Source of the DNA: Oscillospiraceae bacterium
GTDB taxonomy: Bacteria > Bacillota > Clostridia > Oscillospirales > Ruminococcaceae
Reading direction: 5' to 3'
Assembly (NCBI GenBank): GCA_029006135.1
Contig: JAQXGE010000051.1
Coordinates: 1-53,528, forward strand
Length of the DNA stretch: 53,528 bases
Shown piece by piece: positions 41,983-49,719 of this stretch (position 1 is the stretch's first letter; every line of letters begins with the position of its first letter). Below the pieces are notes generated by a model. It was not told the DNA's origin. It ran no database searches and saw only the letters and a list, made by a program, of their open reading frames with translations. The translations under genes and the position numbers were made by a program.

Positions 41983-43020
41983 TTATCTTTTTTTGCTGCG
42001 CTTGTTGATTTTTGAGATTTCCTTGAATTTCTTCTCTTTGGAGGCAAGGTAGCTCTCGCTGTCGGCGGCGTAGGCGTTTTCCTGCATCAGTTTTTGATAG
42101 GAGGCAAAGCGTTCCGCCGTCAGTTCGCCGCTTTCGAGTGCAGTGCGGACTGCACAGCCCGGCTCGGTTTGATGGGAGCAGTTGGAGAAACGGCACTGCG
42201 CCGCCAGTGCCTCAATATCCCGGAAGGTCTGTTCAACGCCGCCGGTGCTGTCCCACATCCCAAGTTCCCGCATACCGGGGGTATCAATCATCATTCCGCC
42301 GCCGGGCAGGAAAATCAGTTCGCGGTGCGTGGTGGTATGGCGGCCTTTGTCATCGTTGCGCAGGCCGTTGGTGGCAAGGGTGTCCTGCCCGATCAGGCGG
42401 TTGATGAGCGTGGATTTGCCCACGCCGGACGATCCGATGAACGCCACGGTGCGGCCGGGTTTGACATAGGCAAGTACTTTTTCATAGCCGTCCTTTTCCA
42501 TGGCCGTTGTCACAAGGATGTCCACACCAAAGGCAACACTTTCCACCTGGCTCAGCTTTGCGGGGATATCCTCACACAAATCCGATTTAGTCAGCACAAT
42601 CACGGGTGTACTGCCGGAATCCCACGCCACGGAGAGATACCGTTCCAGGCGGCGCAGATTGAAATCATTGTTGAGGGACATACAGAGGAACAGCGTGTCC
42701 ACATTGGCGGCAACGACCTGTTCCTGACGGGCGGAGCCTGCCGCCTTGCGCAGAAAGACGCTGGTTCGGGGCAGCAGATGATGAATCACGGCGATGCCGC
42801 CATCATTCAAATCCGCCATCACATAATCCCCCACCGCCGGATAATCGGAAGGTGAGGCTGCTTCATACTGATATTTGCCGGAAACGACCGCCGGCTGTTC
42901 GCCGCCGGGGGAAATCAGCCGGTACTGGCTTTTTTCCTGCAGAACAATCCGGCAGGCGGTTAGTTCCTCATATTGAGCCGCAAGCGCTTCATAGCGCGGC
43001 GGTATTTGAAAATTTGACAT
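41983..43020 (-). CDS. rsgA: Ribosome small-subunit-dependent GTPase A
   Basis: Circularly permuted GTPase that helps late 30S ribosome maturation. 345 aa. Order of motifs is G4 (LTKSDL), then G1 (GSSGVGKSTLIN), G2/G3 (DTPGMRELGMWD), preceded by an OB-fold N-terminal domain (about 40-90) and followed by a Zn-binding region with CRFSNCSHQTEPGCAV (Cys, Cys, His, Cys). The basic C-terminal tail KEKKFKEISKINKRSKKR is usual. No operon partner is evident. Confidence 0.94.
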   Translation of the reverse strand: MSNFQIPPRYEALAAQYEELTACRIVLQEKSQYRLISPGGEQPAVVSGKYQYEAASPSDYPAVGDYVMADLNDGGIAVIHHLLPRTSVFLRKAAGSARQEQVVAANVDTLFLCMSLNNDFNLRRLERYLSVAWDSGSTPVIVLTKSDLCEDIPAKLSQVESVAFGVDILVTTAMEKDGYEKVLAYVKPGRTVAFIGSSGVGKSTLINRLIGQDTLATNGLRNDDKGRHTTTHRELIFLPGGGMMIDTPGMRELGMWDSTGGVEQTFRDIEALAAQCRFSNCSHQTEPGCAVRTALESGELTAERFASYQKLMQENAYAADSESYLASKEKKFKEISKINKRSKKR

Positions 43021-43126
43021 TTCTGTTTTCCTTTATGCAGCCGAGCGAGGCTTCGGGTGGGGTTTACTGTAGAATGAGTGCGCACATTCCCGCCGTCACT
43101 CCCCTGCCCGGGCTGTTTACTGCCGT

Positions 43127-43387
43127 TCAGCGCACTTTTGTCACGACAGGCTTCCCATCGGGATCCAGCAAAGGCGTCAATCCACCCGCATAGCCCGATT
43201 TCACAAAAAGATAGTTTACGCCGGTTTCTCTGTCCACCAGAACAATTTCCTGGGCCGTTGAGAATGCCGAGCCTTCCCTGTAAACAACATCAAAACGCGA
43301 ATCCAATTTCATCCATTCCTTTCTTATGCAGACCGAATCCAAGTATGGTTTTTCAAGATAAACCATGGCGTCAATTGCACGGTTCAT
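43127..43387 (-). CDS. DUF6440-like small protein
   Basis: 86 aa. The core RFDVVYREGSAFSTAQEIVLVDRETGVNYLFVKSGYAGGLTPLLDPDGKPVV matches what I know of DUF6440: a short beta-rich domain with the TGVNYL and GGLTPLLD signatures. No signal peptide or membrane segment. RBS GAGGAGAG. It lies 23 bases downstream of the TetR gene and so is probably its operon partner. Function is unknown. Confidence 0.75.
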   Translation of the reverse strand: MNRAIDAMVYLEKPYLDSVCIRKEWMKLDSRFDVVYREGSAFSTAQEIVLVDRETGVNYLFVKSGYAGGLTPLLDPDGKPVVTKVR

Positions 43388-43410
43388 CTCTCCTCATTGG
43401 TTTGAATCTG

Positions 43411-44028
43411 TCAGGTTTTGTCGGCTTCTTTGTACGGCACGCCGGGGATGCTGTTCATCCGGCCGCTCTTAATCAGCATCAGCTGCCCTGCAAAAATCTG
43501 ACCGAGGCGGTTTGCAATTTCTTCCTCGGTAAAGTCGCAGACTTTCATTGCGCAGAGTGAGCCGATGCCGTATGTGTAAACCCACATCTGCTCAAAGAGT
43601 GAGGAGGCTTCCTCTTTGGTCACGCCGTAGTCCTTTTCAAGCAGTTCGATGCAGGTTCCCGCCATGGAGCCAAGTTCCCCCATGGTATCGGAGAATTTCT
43701 GCCCTTGCGGGCGTTCCTGCATAAAAAGGAGCTTATACAGTTCCGGCTCGTGGATGGCATAGGACACCATCTTCATGCCGATGCGCTTGAATGCGGGTGT
43801 GTATTCACGGAAGTCACTGACGTATTCCTCAAACTCTTTGAGGGCCAGTTCCCGAGCTGCCCACTTCAAATCCTCCATATTGGTAAAGATGGTAAAAATC
43901 GGGCTGACCGTAGTGCCCAGCCGCTTGCCTACTTCGCGGGCCGTCAAAGCCGACACGCCCTCCTCTTTGATAATGGCAAGCGCGACAGACGCAACTTCCT
44001 CTCTTGTAAATTTCGGTTTCGGGGGCAT
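43411..44028 (-). CDS. TetR/AcrR family transcriptional regulator
   Basis: 205 aa. N-terminal helix-turn-helix: FTREEVASVALAIIKEEGVSALTAREVGKRLGTTVSPIFTIFTNMEDL (about residues 8-55), as in TetR proteins, followed by an all-helical ligand domain. The HTH tail has FTIF where YxHF is common. Strong own promoter (TTGACA-17-TATACT) and nearby repeated GTTCGG elements suggest autoregulation. Target and ligand unknown; the DUF6440 gene follows. Confidence 0.9.
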   Translation of the reverse strand: MPPKPKFTREEVASVALAIIKEEGVSALTAREVGKRLGTTVSPIFTIFTNMEDLKWAARELALKEFEEYVSDFREYTPAFKRIGMKMVSYAIHEPELYKLLFMQERPQGQKFSDTMGELGSMAGTCIELLEKDYGVTKEEASSLFEQMWVYTYGIGSLCAMKVCDFTEEEIANRLGQIFAGQLMLIKSGRMNSIPGVPYKEADKT

Positions 44029-44051
44029 TCAATCCATCCTTTCCGTTTTAT

Positions 44052-44111
44052 GTTCGGATACAACGTTCGGTAACTATGTTATAGTATAATGACTTTTTTC
44101 GTCCCTGTCAA
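44052..44111 (-). promoter_or_regulatory. Promoter and candidate operator of the TetR gene
   Basis: On the minus strand TTGACA (44106-44111), 17-base spacer, TATACT (44083-44088). Between the start point and the gene two copies of GTTCGG with flanking A/T (44052-44058 and 44064-44071) form a direct repeat around an AACGTT centre, a plausible autoregulatory site. Confidence 0.7.
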
Positions 44112-44215
44112 TCCGTCTGTGTTCAAAAAAACCTTTCTTTTCGTGCTTTTCCACCCGGTTTGCTGGTGCTTCTTTGGTGCACGGCAGGGCTTTTTCGCTG
44201 CGGCACCGGGCGCTC

Positions 44216-44248
44216 AAAACAAAAAGCGGGACAGTCAGGCCGTCCCGC
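44216..44248 (-). terminator. Terminator after the NagD-like gene
   Basis: GCGGGAC (44226-44232) pairs with GTCCCGC (44242-44248); on the minus strand it is followed by TTTTTGTTTTG. The 282-base gap 44029-44310 holds this terminator and the TetR promoter and no gene I can support. Confidence 0.8.
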
Positions 44249-44310
44249 CAAATTGTTCCGATATTTTTTTGCGCGAGCAGGTATTTGCTCAGGTTCCGGG
44301 CCGCTGAAGC

Positions 44311-45111
44311 TCACTTCATGCTGCGCGCCATTGTGACAATGTCCCCAACCCCATTCAGGACGATGCTGGGGCGGTAGGCATAGGTCTTTACCGTTTCCTT
44401 CGTAGACACGCCGGAAAGCACCAGCACAGTGGACATACCGCTTTCCAGGCCGGAGATCACATCGGTATCCATGCGGTCGCCCACCATGACCGCGTCACCG
44501 GAATGGCAGTTCAGCAGCCGCAGGCCGGTGCGCATCATCAGCGGGTTGGGCTTACCGCAAAAATAAGCCTTCGTTCCGGTAGCCATCTCGATAGGAGCCA
44601 CCAGCGCACGGCAGCCCGGGGCAATTCCGTTTTCAATGGGGCCGGACACATCGGAGTTAGCGCCGATCAGCTTGGCGCCCTGCAGGACCAGATTGGTTGC
44701 CTTGGTCAGCGTATCCAGCGAGTACGCGCGGCCTTCGCCCACAACCACATAGTCTGGGTTCACATCATTCATCGTGATGCCGGCATCATACAGCGCGTTC
44801 AGAAGCCCTGCTTCGCCGATGACAAAGGCCGAGCAACCGGGGGCCTGCTCTTTCAGGAATGCAGCCGTGGCCAGAGCACTGGTATAGAAATGTTCTTCCG
44901 GCACATCCAGACCCAACCGGGCCAGCTTTTGATTCAATTCACGCGGCGTGTACCCGCTGTTGTTGGTCAGAAACAGATATTCCTTCTTTTCCTCATGGAG
45001 CCACTGAATAAATTCCGCCACGCCGGGCAGGACGATGTTTCCATGATAGATAACGCCGTCCATATCACAAATAAAGCCCGTTTTCTCGTTAAAGTTGATG
45101 GTTTGTTCCAT
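44311..45111 (-). CDS. HAD-IIA phosphatase, NagD/AraL-like
   Basis: 266 aa cytoplasmic phosphatase. Motif I FICDMDGVIYHG, motif II LTNNSG, the C2 cap (about 85-190) with VGEGRAYSL, then FCGKPNPLMM with the motif III Lys, and motif IV VGDRMDTDV. The family dephosphorylates small sugar or nucleotide phosphates. RBS AAGGAGGAA. Single gene with own terminator. Confidence 0.92.
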   Translation of the reverse strand: MEQTINFNEKTGFICDMDGVIYHGNIVLPGVAEFIQWLHEEKKEYLFLTNNSGYTPRELNQKLARLGLDVPEEHFYTSALATAAFLKEQAPGCSAFVIGEAGLLNALYDAGITMNDVNPDYVVVGEGRAYSLDTLTKATNLVLQGAKLIGANSDVSGPIENGIAPGCRALVAPIEMATGTKAYFCGKPNPLMMRTGLRLLNCHSGDAVMVGDRMDTDVISGLESGMSTVLVLSGVSTKETVKTYAYRPSIVLNGVGDIVTMARSMK

Positions 45112-45159
45112 TGGTCCGTTCCTCCTTTGCTTTCAGTATACCAAGCACAGAAGAATCTT

Positions 45160-45231
45160 TCAATCAAGAATGTGTAAAATCCAATCGCAATCAATGGTCA
45201 GCCCATAAGTTTTATAATCTACATAATGCAC
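45160..45231 (-). other. Possible 23-codon small ORF or gene remnant after ybaN
   Basis: On the minus strand a reading frame from GTG 45231 to TGA 45160 encodes a peptide containing VDYKTYGLTIDCDWILH. It begins three bases after the ybaN stop region and in another frame. The YKTYGLTID segment recurs at the right end of the window (53117-53154) with mostly silent or conservative differences, which suggests the two come from a common coding sequence. The ribosome binding site is poor, so this may be only a fragment left by recombination. Confidence 0.3.
45191..45228 (+). repeat. 38-bp imperfect direct repeat, left copy
   Basis: Matches 53117-53154 at 33 of 38 positions in the same orientation (starts TCAATGGTCAGCCC in both). 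The two copies bracket the YbaN-YgbA-ABC-Feo cluster. Confidence 0.7.
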
Positions 45232-45232
45232 G

Positions 45233-45625
45233 TCAAATTTTGCCGCCTTCTTTCAAGGTCTTAACGCCCCAAATAAAATAGAAGATGTGGAAAGCCCACA
45301 CGGCGCCCAGAACAGCGCATCCAATCCAGACATTCTTCATCGCCATCATAGTAAAGCCAACACTCATCAGCAGAGTTACTGTAATCATAATGCGGATTTT
45401 CGTTTTCCAGGTCATGCCCCGGCCTGCAGCATAGTCCTCCAAATTATCTTTATACAGCTTTGTGTTTATAAACCAGGCATATAATTTTTCCGAGCTTTTG
45501 GCAAAGGAAAATGCCGCAAGCATCAGGAACGGGAATGCGGGAATCATGGGCATTGCCGCACCGACTGCACCAAGACCCACGCCAATACAGCCGAGGATAA
45601 GCCAGAGTATCTTTTTCAAATTCAT
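45233..45625 (-). CDS. ybaN: YbaN family (DUF454) membrane protein
   Basis: 130 aa with an N-terminal hydrophobic hairpin, PMIPAFPFLMLAAFSFAKSSEKLYAWFINTKLYKDNLEDYAAGRGMTWKTKI, the DUF454 signature, and two C-terminal membrane segments. It lies in the inner membrane; function is unknown. Its start overlaps the ygbA stop by one base (TAATG), so the two are translated together. In E. coli ybaN lies near priC; in Firmicutes such genes are often close to iron or heme genes, as here. Confidence 0.85.
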   Translation of the reverse strand: MNLKKILWLILGCIGVGLGAVGAAMPMIPAFPFLMLAAFSFAKSSEKLYAWFINTKLYKDNLEDYAAGRGMTWKTKIRIMITVTLLMSVGFTMMAMKNVWIGCAVLGAVWAFHIFYFIWGVKTLKEGGKI

Positions 45626-45963
45626 TATTCTTTCTCCAATCGTTTCTTTTCTTTTTTGCTTTCGATCAAATGGTGAACCGCCATTATCGGGTGATGAAAT
45701 ATCATCCTTGGCCCGGAAAATCTCATAACTGTGCGAATCTTTTCCCTCATATCCGCTTTATAGCAATGCACCTTGCAGTTGGAGCAAAAGGTCTTTGTCT
45801 CCATAAAAGGGCATTTGTCGCTGCGCAGCACAGCATAATCCCGCAGGGCGGCGCAGTCCGGGCATAGCTGCTTTCCACCGTGGTTTTTTCGGCAGTAGAG
45901 TGAGATCATCAGGGAAACCACTTCTTTTTCCCTCTGTTGTTTGTCGCTTCTATTTTTTGGCAT
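45625..45963 (-). CDS. ygbA: YgbA-like, nitrous oxide-stimulated promoter family protein
   Basis: 112 aa cytoplasmic protein with eight Cys/His-rich positions: LYCRKNHGG, CPDCAALRDYA, KCPF, CSNCKVHCY, then VMRFSGPRMIFHHP. This is the YgbA pattern; in enteric bacteria ygbA is controlled by NsrR and aids growth under nitrosative stress. The conserved cysteines suggest a metal or Fe-S site. RBS GAGGAGA sits immediately next to a 16-bp palindrome (45975-45990) shared with the feo genes, implying joint metal control. Confidence 0.85.
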   Translation of the reverse strand: MPKNRSDKQQREKEVVSLMISLYCRKNHGGKQLCPDCAALRDYAVLRSDKCPFMETKTFCSNCKVHCYKADMREKIRTVMRFSGPRMIFHHPIMAVHHLIESKKEKKRLEKE

Positions 45964-45974
45964 ATCGTCTCCTC

Positions 45975-45990
45975 GTTAGTGTTCACTAAC
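45975..45990. promoter_or_regulatory. Metalloregulator-like palindrome upstream of ygbA
   Basis: GTTAGTGTTCACTAAC: seven-base arms with a two-base centre. It differs by one base from the site upstream of feoB (52137-52152). It is adjacent to the ygbA ribosome binding site. No clear -35/-10 pair is visible here, so it may control by roadblock or a weak promoter. Confidence 0.65.
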
Positions 45991-46005
45991 TCGCGTGCTT
46001 TTGTA

Positions 46006-46028
46006 TGGCTGCCCATTACAGGCAGCCA
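46006..46028 (-). terminator. Hairpin between the ABC pair and ygbA
   Basis: Eight-base-pair perfect stem (46006-46013 with 46021-46028), seven-base loop, then ATACAAAAG on the minus strand. The T-tract is missing, so at most a weak terminator or processing site, seven bases after the ABC gene stop. Confidence 0.45.
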
Positions 46029-46034
46029 ATTTAC

Positions 46035-47714
46035 TCAGAGTATCCTTCCGTTTTCTATATGGTAGACACGGTCTGCAATTGCCATGGTGGATTCACGATG
46101 GGAAACAAGAATGATGCTTTTTTTCTGCTTCTGTTCTTTCAGGGCTTTCAGGATGATGCCCTCGTTGATGCTGTCCACATTGCTGGTTGGCTCGTCAAGC
46201 AGAATCAGCTGACTGCCTTTTAGAAAGGCTCTTGCAAGCCCAATACGCTGTTTTTCGCCTGCGGAGAGGTTATCCCCCAAGGCACCGGTGCGTGTCTGAT
46301 AACCATTGGGCAGAGTCATAATAAAATCATGGACAGATGCCATTTTACAGGCATTTTCCAGTTCTTTCTGCGTTGCATCCGGCTTCGCAATGCGAAGGTT
46401 CTCCTCGATGGTCTCATCAAAGAGATAGGTCGTCTGGCTGACCAACGTGACGTTGTCGAGCAGATTGTCGCCATCGATGCTGTCAATGTCAATGCCGTTG
46501 TAGGCGATACTGCCGCTGTCCTTCTGCCAGAAACGGAGCAGGAGCTTTAGGAAAGTGGACTTGCCGCAGCCCGATTTGCCCACGATGCCAATGATTTCTC
46601 CCTTTTCCGCGTACATCTTGATATCCCGGAGAATTTGCGTTTCACCGTCATAGGAGAAAGATAAGCCCTCTACATTCAGCTCTTCAAAGTCAAAAGTTTT
46701 TCCGTTTTTCACGGGTTCTGCCACAGGTTTTTCCGCAAGAAGATTTAACACTCTGTCACCGCTTGCAAATGTCTGTGTCAGATTGCCGGGAAGAGTCGAT
46801 ATCGCGATAACCGGGCCAAAGGAGGAGAACACCGTCACTACGCCGACAATCATATATCCTACCGTCAGTACATCCTTTACCACAAGCAAAACGCCAACGA
46901 TCAGTGCTGCCGCAATAGACAGGGACACGGCAAGTTCGGTAAAGGCTGCGGCTTTGACGGTATCGTGCCTCATCTGTTTTGTTTCTTTCAGAAGAACATC
47001 CGTGCGTTCATTGACTTCCTTTTTCCTTTGCTCACCCGCGTTATTGAGAACAATATCCTTCACGCCTTTGATGCTGTCAAGGAAATATGCGTTGAAAGAC
47101 GCAAATTCCGCACGGTAGCGAACGCCGGACGCTTTCAGTGTTTTAGATGAGAACATGGGGACGACAACGCCAATCATGATGTAGGCAATCAACGCCACAA
47201 GGCTCAGATACCAACTCGACACACAGCCCACAAAAATCAGCACTGCCGCCGATACCAGCACCGCAATACAGATGGGGGAAATGGTGTGGGCATAGAACAC
47301 CTCCAGCGTCTCAATGTCCGAGGTGAGCATAGCAATGATGCTGCCTTTTTCTTTGCTCTCCAGTTTTGCAGGGCAAAGCCGGCGCAGCGCGGCGAAAATC
47401 TTATCACGGAGGACCGCCAAAAGCTTAAAGGCAATATAGTGGTTGCTGTACTGTTCAAAGTAGCGCAGGATGCCCCGCAGGACACCGCAGCCGATGGCAA
47501 GACCGATTATTCCACTGTAAGACAGTGCGATGTGTTCGCCCAATGCTTTGGCAACACCCAGCGCGCCGAACACGGTCACACCCATGGCGGAGAGGAACCC
47601 CAGAGAACCGTTGATAACAGCCAAAATCATCATATAGGCAAGACTGCCGAGCAGCAGAATCAGACTTGCCATAATCTTTGCACCGCTGCGGCGGAGATTG
47701 TTTTGTTTTTTCAT
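46035..47714 (-). CDS. CydC-like ABC exporter half (membrane domain fused to ATPase)
   Basis: 559 aa. N-terminal six-helix ABC exporter domain (residues about 1-320), then ATPase with GKSGCGKSTFL (Walker A), LSAGEKQRIGLARAF (signature) and LILLDEPTSNVD (Walker B), plus VSHR (H-loop). It overlaps the next half-transporter by four bases (ATGA), so the two form a heterodimer like CydDC, which exports thiols in enterics. No cytochrome bd genes are in the window. Its position in a Feo-linked cluster suggests a role in iron, heme or thiol homeostasis. The substrate is unknown. Confidence 0.85.
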   Translation of the reverse strand: MKKQNNLRRSGAKIMASLILLLGSLAYMMILAVINGSLGFLSAMGVTVFGALGVAKALGEHIALSYSGIIGLAIGCGVLRGILRYFEQYSNHYIAFKLLAVLRDKIFAALRRLCPAKLESKEKGSIIAMLTSDIETLEVFYAHTISPICIAVLVSAAVLIFVGCVSSWYLSLVALIAYIMIGVVVPMFSSKTLKASGVRYRAEFASFNAYFLDSIKGVKDIVLNNAGEQRKKEVNERTDVLLKETKQMRHDTVKAAAFTELAVSLSIAAALIVGVLLVVKDVLTVGYMIVGVVTVFSSFGPVIAISTLPGNLTQTFASGDRVLNLLAEKPVAEPVKNGKTFDFEELNVEGLSFSYDGETQILRDIKMYAEKGEIIGIVGKSGCGKSTFLKLLLRFWQKDSGSIAYNGIDIDSIDGDNLLDNVTLVSQTTYLFDETIEENLRIAKPDATQKELENACKMASVHDFIMTLPNGYQTRTGALGDNLSAGEKQRIGLARAFLKGSQLILLDEPTSNVDSINEGIILKALKEQKQKKSIILVSHRESTMAIADRVYHIENGRIL

Positions 47715-49453
47715 TCCGCCGCCTCCTGTACATAGCCTTCTTCCAATTCCTTCTGTGCGGCAAATATTTTTGCGTAACCGCCGTTCCTTTTCATCAGTTC
47801 CTCATGGCTGCCTTGCTCCATCAACTTGCCTGATTCCATAAAATAAATATTGTCGGATGGCACAACATTGGCAAGGCGGTGAGAAATCACAATGACGCTC
47901 CTGGTTTTTGAGAGTTCCTTGATATTTGACATAATAATGGCTTCGCTTTCTATGTCAATGTTGCTGGTGGCTTCATCAAACACATAAATGGATTTATCTG
48001 CCACAAGAGCAACAGCAAGCGCCAATCTCTGCTTCTGTCCGCCGGAAATGTTGGCAGCGTCTTCAGAGATTGCCTTATCCAAACCACCATTTTCCCGGAT
48101 GAAGTCAGCAAGATTGACTTTTTGGAGGGCAGACAGCATTTCCTCATCGGTCACCGCCTCCTTTGCAAGACGGAAATTTTTCCGGACAGAGGTGCTGAAA
48201 ATGTAAGTGCTGCAGCTGACCACCGCCAAGCGGGAATAATAGTTTTCTCTCATCAGGCTTTCAAGGGTTTTACCTCCAACAGTGACACTGCCGCTTTGAG
48301 GGCGGTACGCCCCCAGAAGGATATTGACCACTGTGGATTTGCCGCAGCCGGATTCACCCACAATGGAAGTCATGCCGGTTTCCGGGAAGCGCATGGTGAC
48401 ATTTTTCAGTACATCCCGTTTGCCGTCATAGGAAAAGGTGATATTTTGAAGTTCAATTTCATTTCCGTCCGCTTCTTCATCGCCCCAAACGGGATCAGGG
48501 GTTTCCAGCAAGTTCAAGATCTTTTTTCCGGCACTGGCGCCGTTCATTGCCACATGGAAGGCAGCACCAAAGGCCCGCAGGGGCAGGAAGAAATCCACGG
48601 CCACCAAAATCAGAAACAGCGCCGCAACAGGGTCAAGTCCCCAATTTATAACGGAGAGAATTGCCGCAGCAATGCCAAGTCCTGCACCACCGTAGGCTAC
48701 CAGGTCCATAATGGTAGTCGAAGCCAGCTGCATCACAAGAACCTTCATGGTAATTTTCCGGAAGCTCTCGGCGCTTTCATTCATTTTTTTGTGCTGCGCT
48801 TCATCGGCTTTGAAAATTTTTAGTTCCTTTAGTCCCTGTACACTGTCAAGGAAGGCATCTCCCATAGAAGTGTACTTATCCCAATACTTTTCAAAAATTT
48901 TCTTTGCGTACTTGGATACCGCTATGATGGACACGGGAATCATCGGCACGCAGCAAAGCAAAATGACCGCCACACGCCACTCAATCCATACAGTAACGAA
49001 GAACAAGATAAGCGGCGCTATCATAGCGTAGAAAAACTGAGGGATGTATGTGGAATAGTAAAGGTCAAGCTGTTCTACGCCCTCCATTGAAACCTGTGTC
49101 AGTCCCGCCATGCTCATGCCATCGGTGGAGCGAGCCCCCAGCGCAACGATTTTGTTGTAAATCTTCTCGCGCAGGTCTTTCTTTGCTTTTCGGCCAAGGG
49201 TATCCTTTACATCACCAACAAGGCGCGAGCAGATGTAGCGAATCATAATTCCAGCCAGCATACAAACGGCAGGCCACAGGAAAATGACGGCGCCGCCGCT
49301 GTACTTGTCATAATGAATGGTGAGGCCGATGGCCCAGCAGATACAGGCTGTGATGCCAACATTGGCCAACAGCCCCACCGCCATCAGGGCAACGGCGATG
49401 AAAATGTACTTTTTATTTTCTCCGAGCAATCGGAGGAGGTTTTTATCAATCAT
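47711..49453 (-). CDS. CydD-like ABC exporter half (membrane domain fused to ATPase)
   Basis: 580 aa partner of the preceding gene. Six-helix membrane domain (with DKYSGGAVIFLWPAVCMLAGI and DLVAYGGAGLGIAAAILSVINWG) followed by ATPase: GESGCGKSTVV (Walker A), ISGGQKQRLALAVAL (signature), IYVFDEATSNIDIES (Walker B), ISHR (H-loop). The start ATG 49453 has only a weak ribosome binding site (AGAAAG) and lies 18 bases after a strong terminator that follows the Feo genes, so the ABC pair is probably expressed by read-through or from a promoter I cannot see. Confidence 0.85.
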   Translation of the reverse strand: MIDKNLLRLLGENKKYIFIAVALMAVGLLANVGITACICWAIGLTIHYDKYSGGAVIFLWPAVCMLAGIMIRYICSRLVGDVKDTLGRKAKKDLREKIYNKIVALGARSTDGMSMAGLTQVSMEGVEQLDLYYSTYIPQFFYAMIAPLILFFVTVWIEWRVAVILLCCVPMIPVSIIAVSKYAKKIFEKYWDKYTSMGDAFLDSVQGLKELKIFKADEAQHKKMNESAESFRKITMKVLVMQLASTTIMDLVAYGGAGLGIAAAILSVINWGLDPVAALFLILVAVDFFLPLRAFGAAFHVAMNGASAGKKILNLLETPDPVWGDEEADGNEIELQNITFSYDGKRDVLKNVTMRFPETGMTSIVGESGCGKSTVVNILLGAYRPQSGSVTVGGKTLESLMRENYYSRLAVVSCSTYIFSTSVRKNFRLAKEAVTDEEMLSALQKVNLADFIRENGGLDKAISEDAANISGGQKQRLALAVALVADKSIYVFDEATSNIDIESEAIIMSNIKELSKTRSVIVISHRLANVVPSDNIYFMESGKLMEQGSHEELMKRNGGYAKIFAAQKELEEGYVQEAAE

Positions 49454-49471
49454 TTGCGTTACTTTCTATCT

Positions 49472-49511
49472 CAAAAAATGAGGAGCCGGAAAACGAATTT
49501 TTCGGCTCCTC
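49472..49511 (-). terminator. Terminator between the Feo genes and the ABC pair
   Basis: Nine-base-pair perfect stem (49480-49488 with 49503-49511) with a 14-base loop; on the minus strand ATTTTTTGAG follows. Confidence 0.85.
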
Positions 49512-49519
49512 CTTCGTTT

Positions 49520-49693
49520 TTACAGACCGTGGTGGCAGGAAGTTCCCATTGGGCAGTGCCCGCAATTTCCGCCGCAGGCAGATTTTCCGTTTTTCTTATC
49601 ACGGCGAATGACGAATATAATTGCTGCAACAATCGCAATCAATACCAGCGTGATAATGATCGTTCCGATATTCGCAGAAAGCCAATCAAGCAT
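49520..49693 (-). CDS. FeoB-associated Cys-rich membrane protein
   Basis: 57 aa. One N-terminal membrane helix (about residues 8-30), a basic stop (RRDKKNGK) and then a C-terminal Cys cluster, ACGGNCGHCPMGTSCHHG, with four Cys and three His. This is the pattern of small Cys-rich proteins found directly after feoB in Firmicutes, thought to assist ferrous iron transport, possibly by metal binding. It starts 26 bases after the feoB stop and is followed by a terminator, so it ends the feo operon. Confidence 0.88.
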   Translation of the reverse strand: MLDWLSANIGTIIITLVLIAIVAAIIFVIRRDKKNGKSACGGNCGHCPMGTSCHHGL

Positions 49694-49719
49694 AATTGAT
49701 TTCTCCCATCTATGATTTA

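Noticed and set aside
46035-49453. Cytochrome bd assembly (CydDC) as the function of the ABC pair
   Set aside because: No cydA or cydB in the window and the cluster is iron-related, so only CydDC-like structure is claimed.
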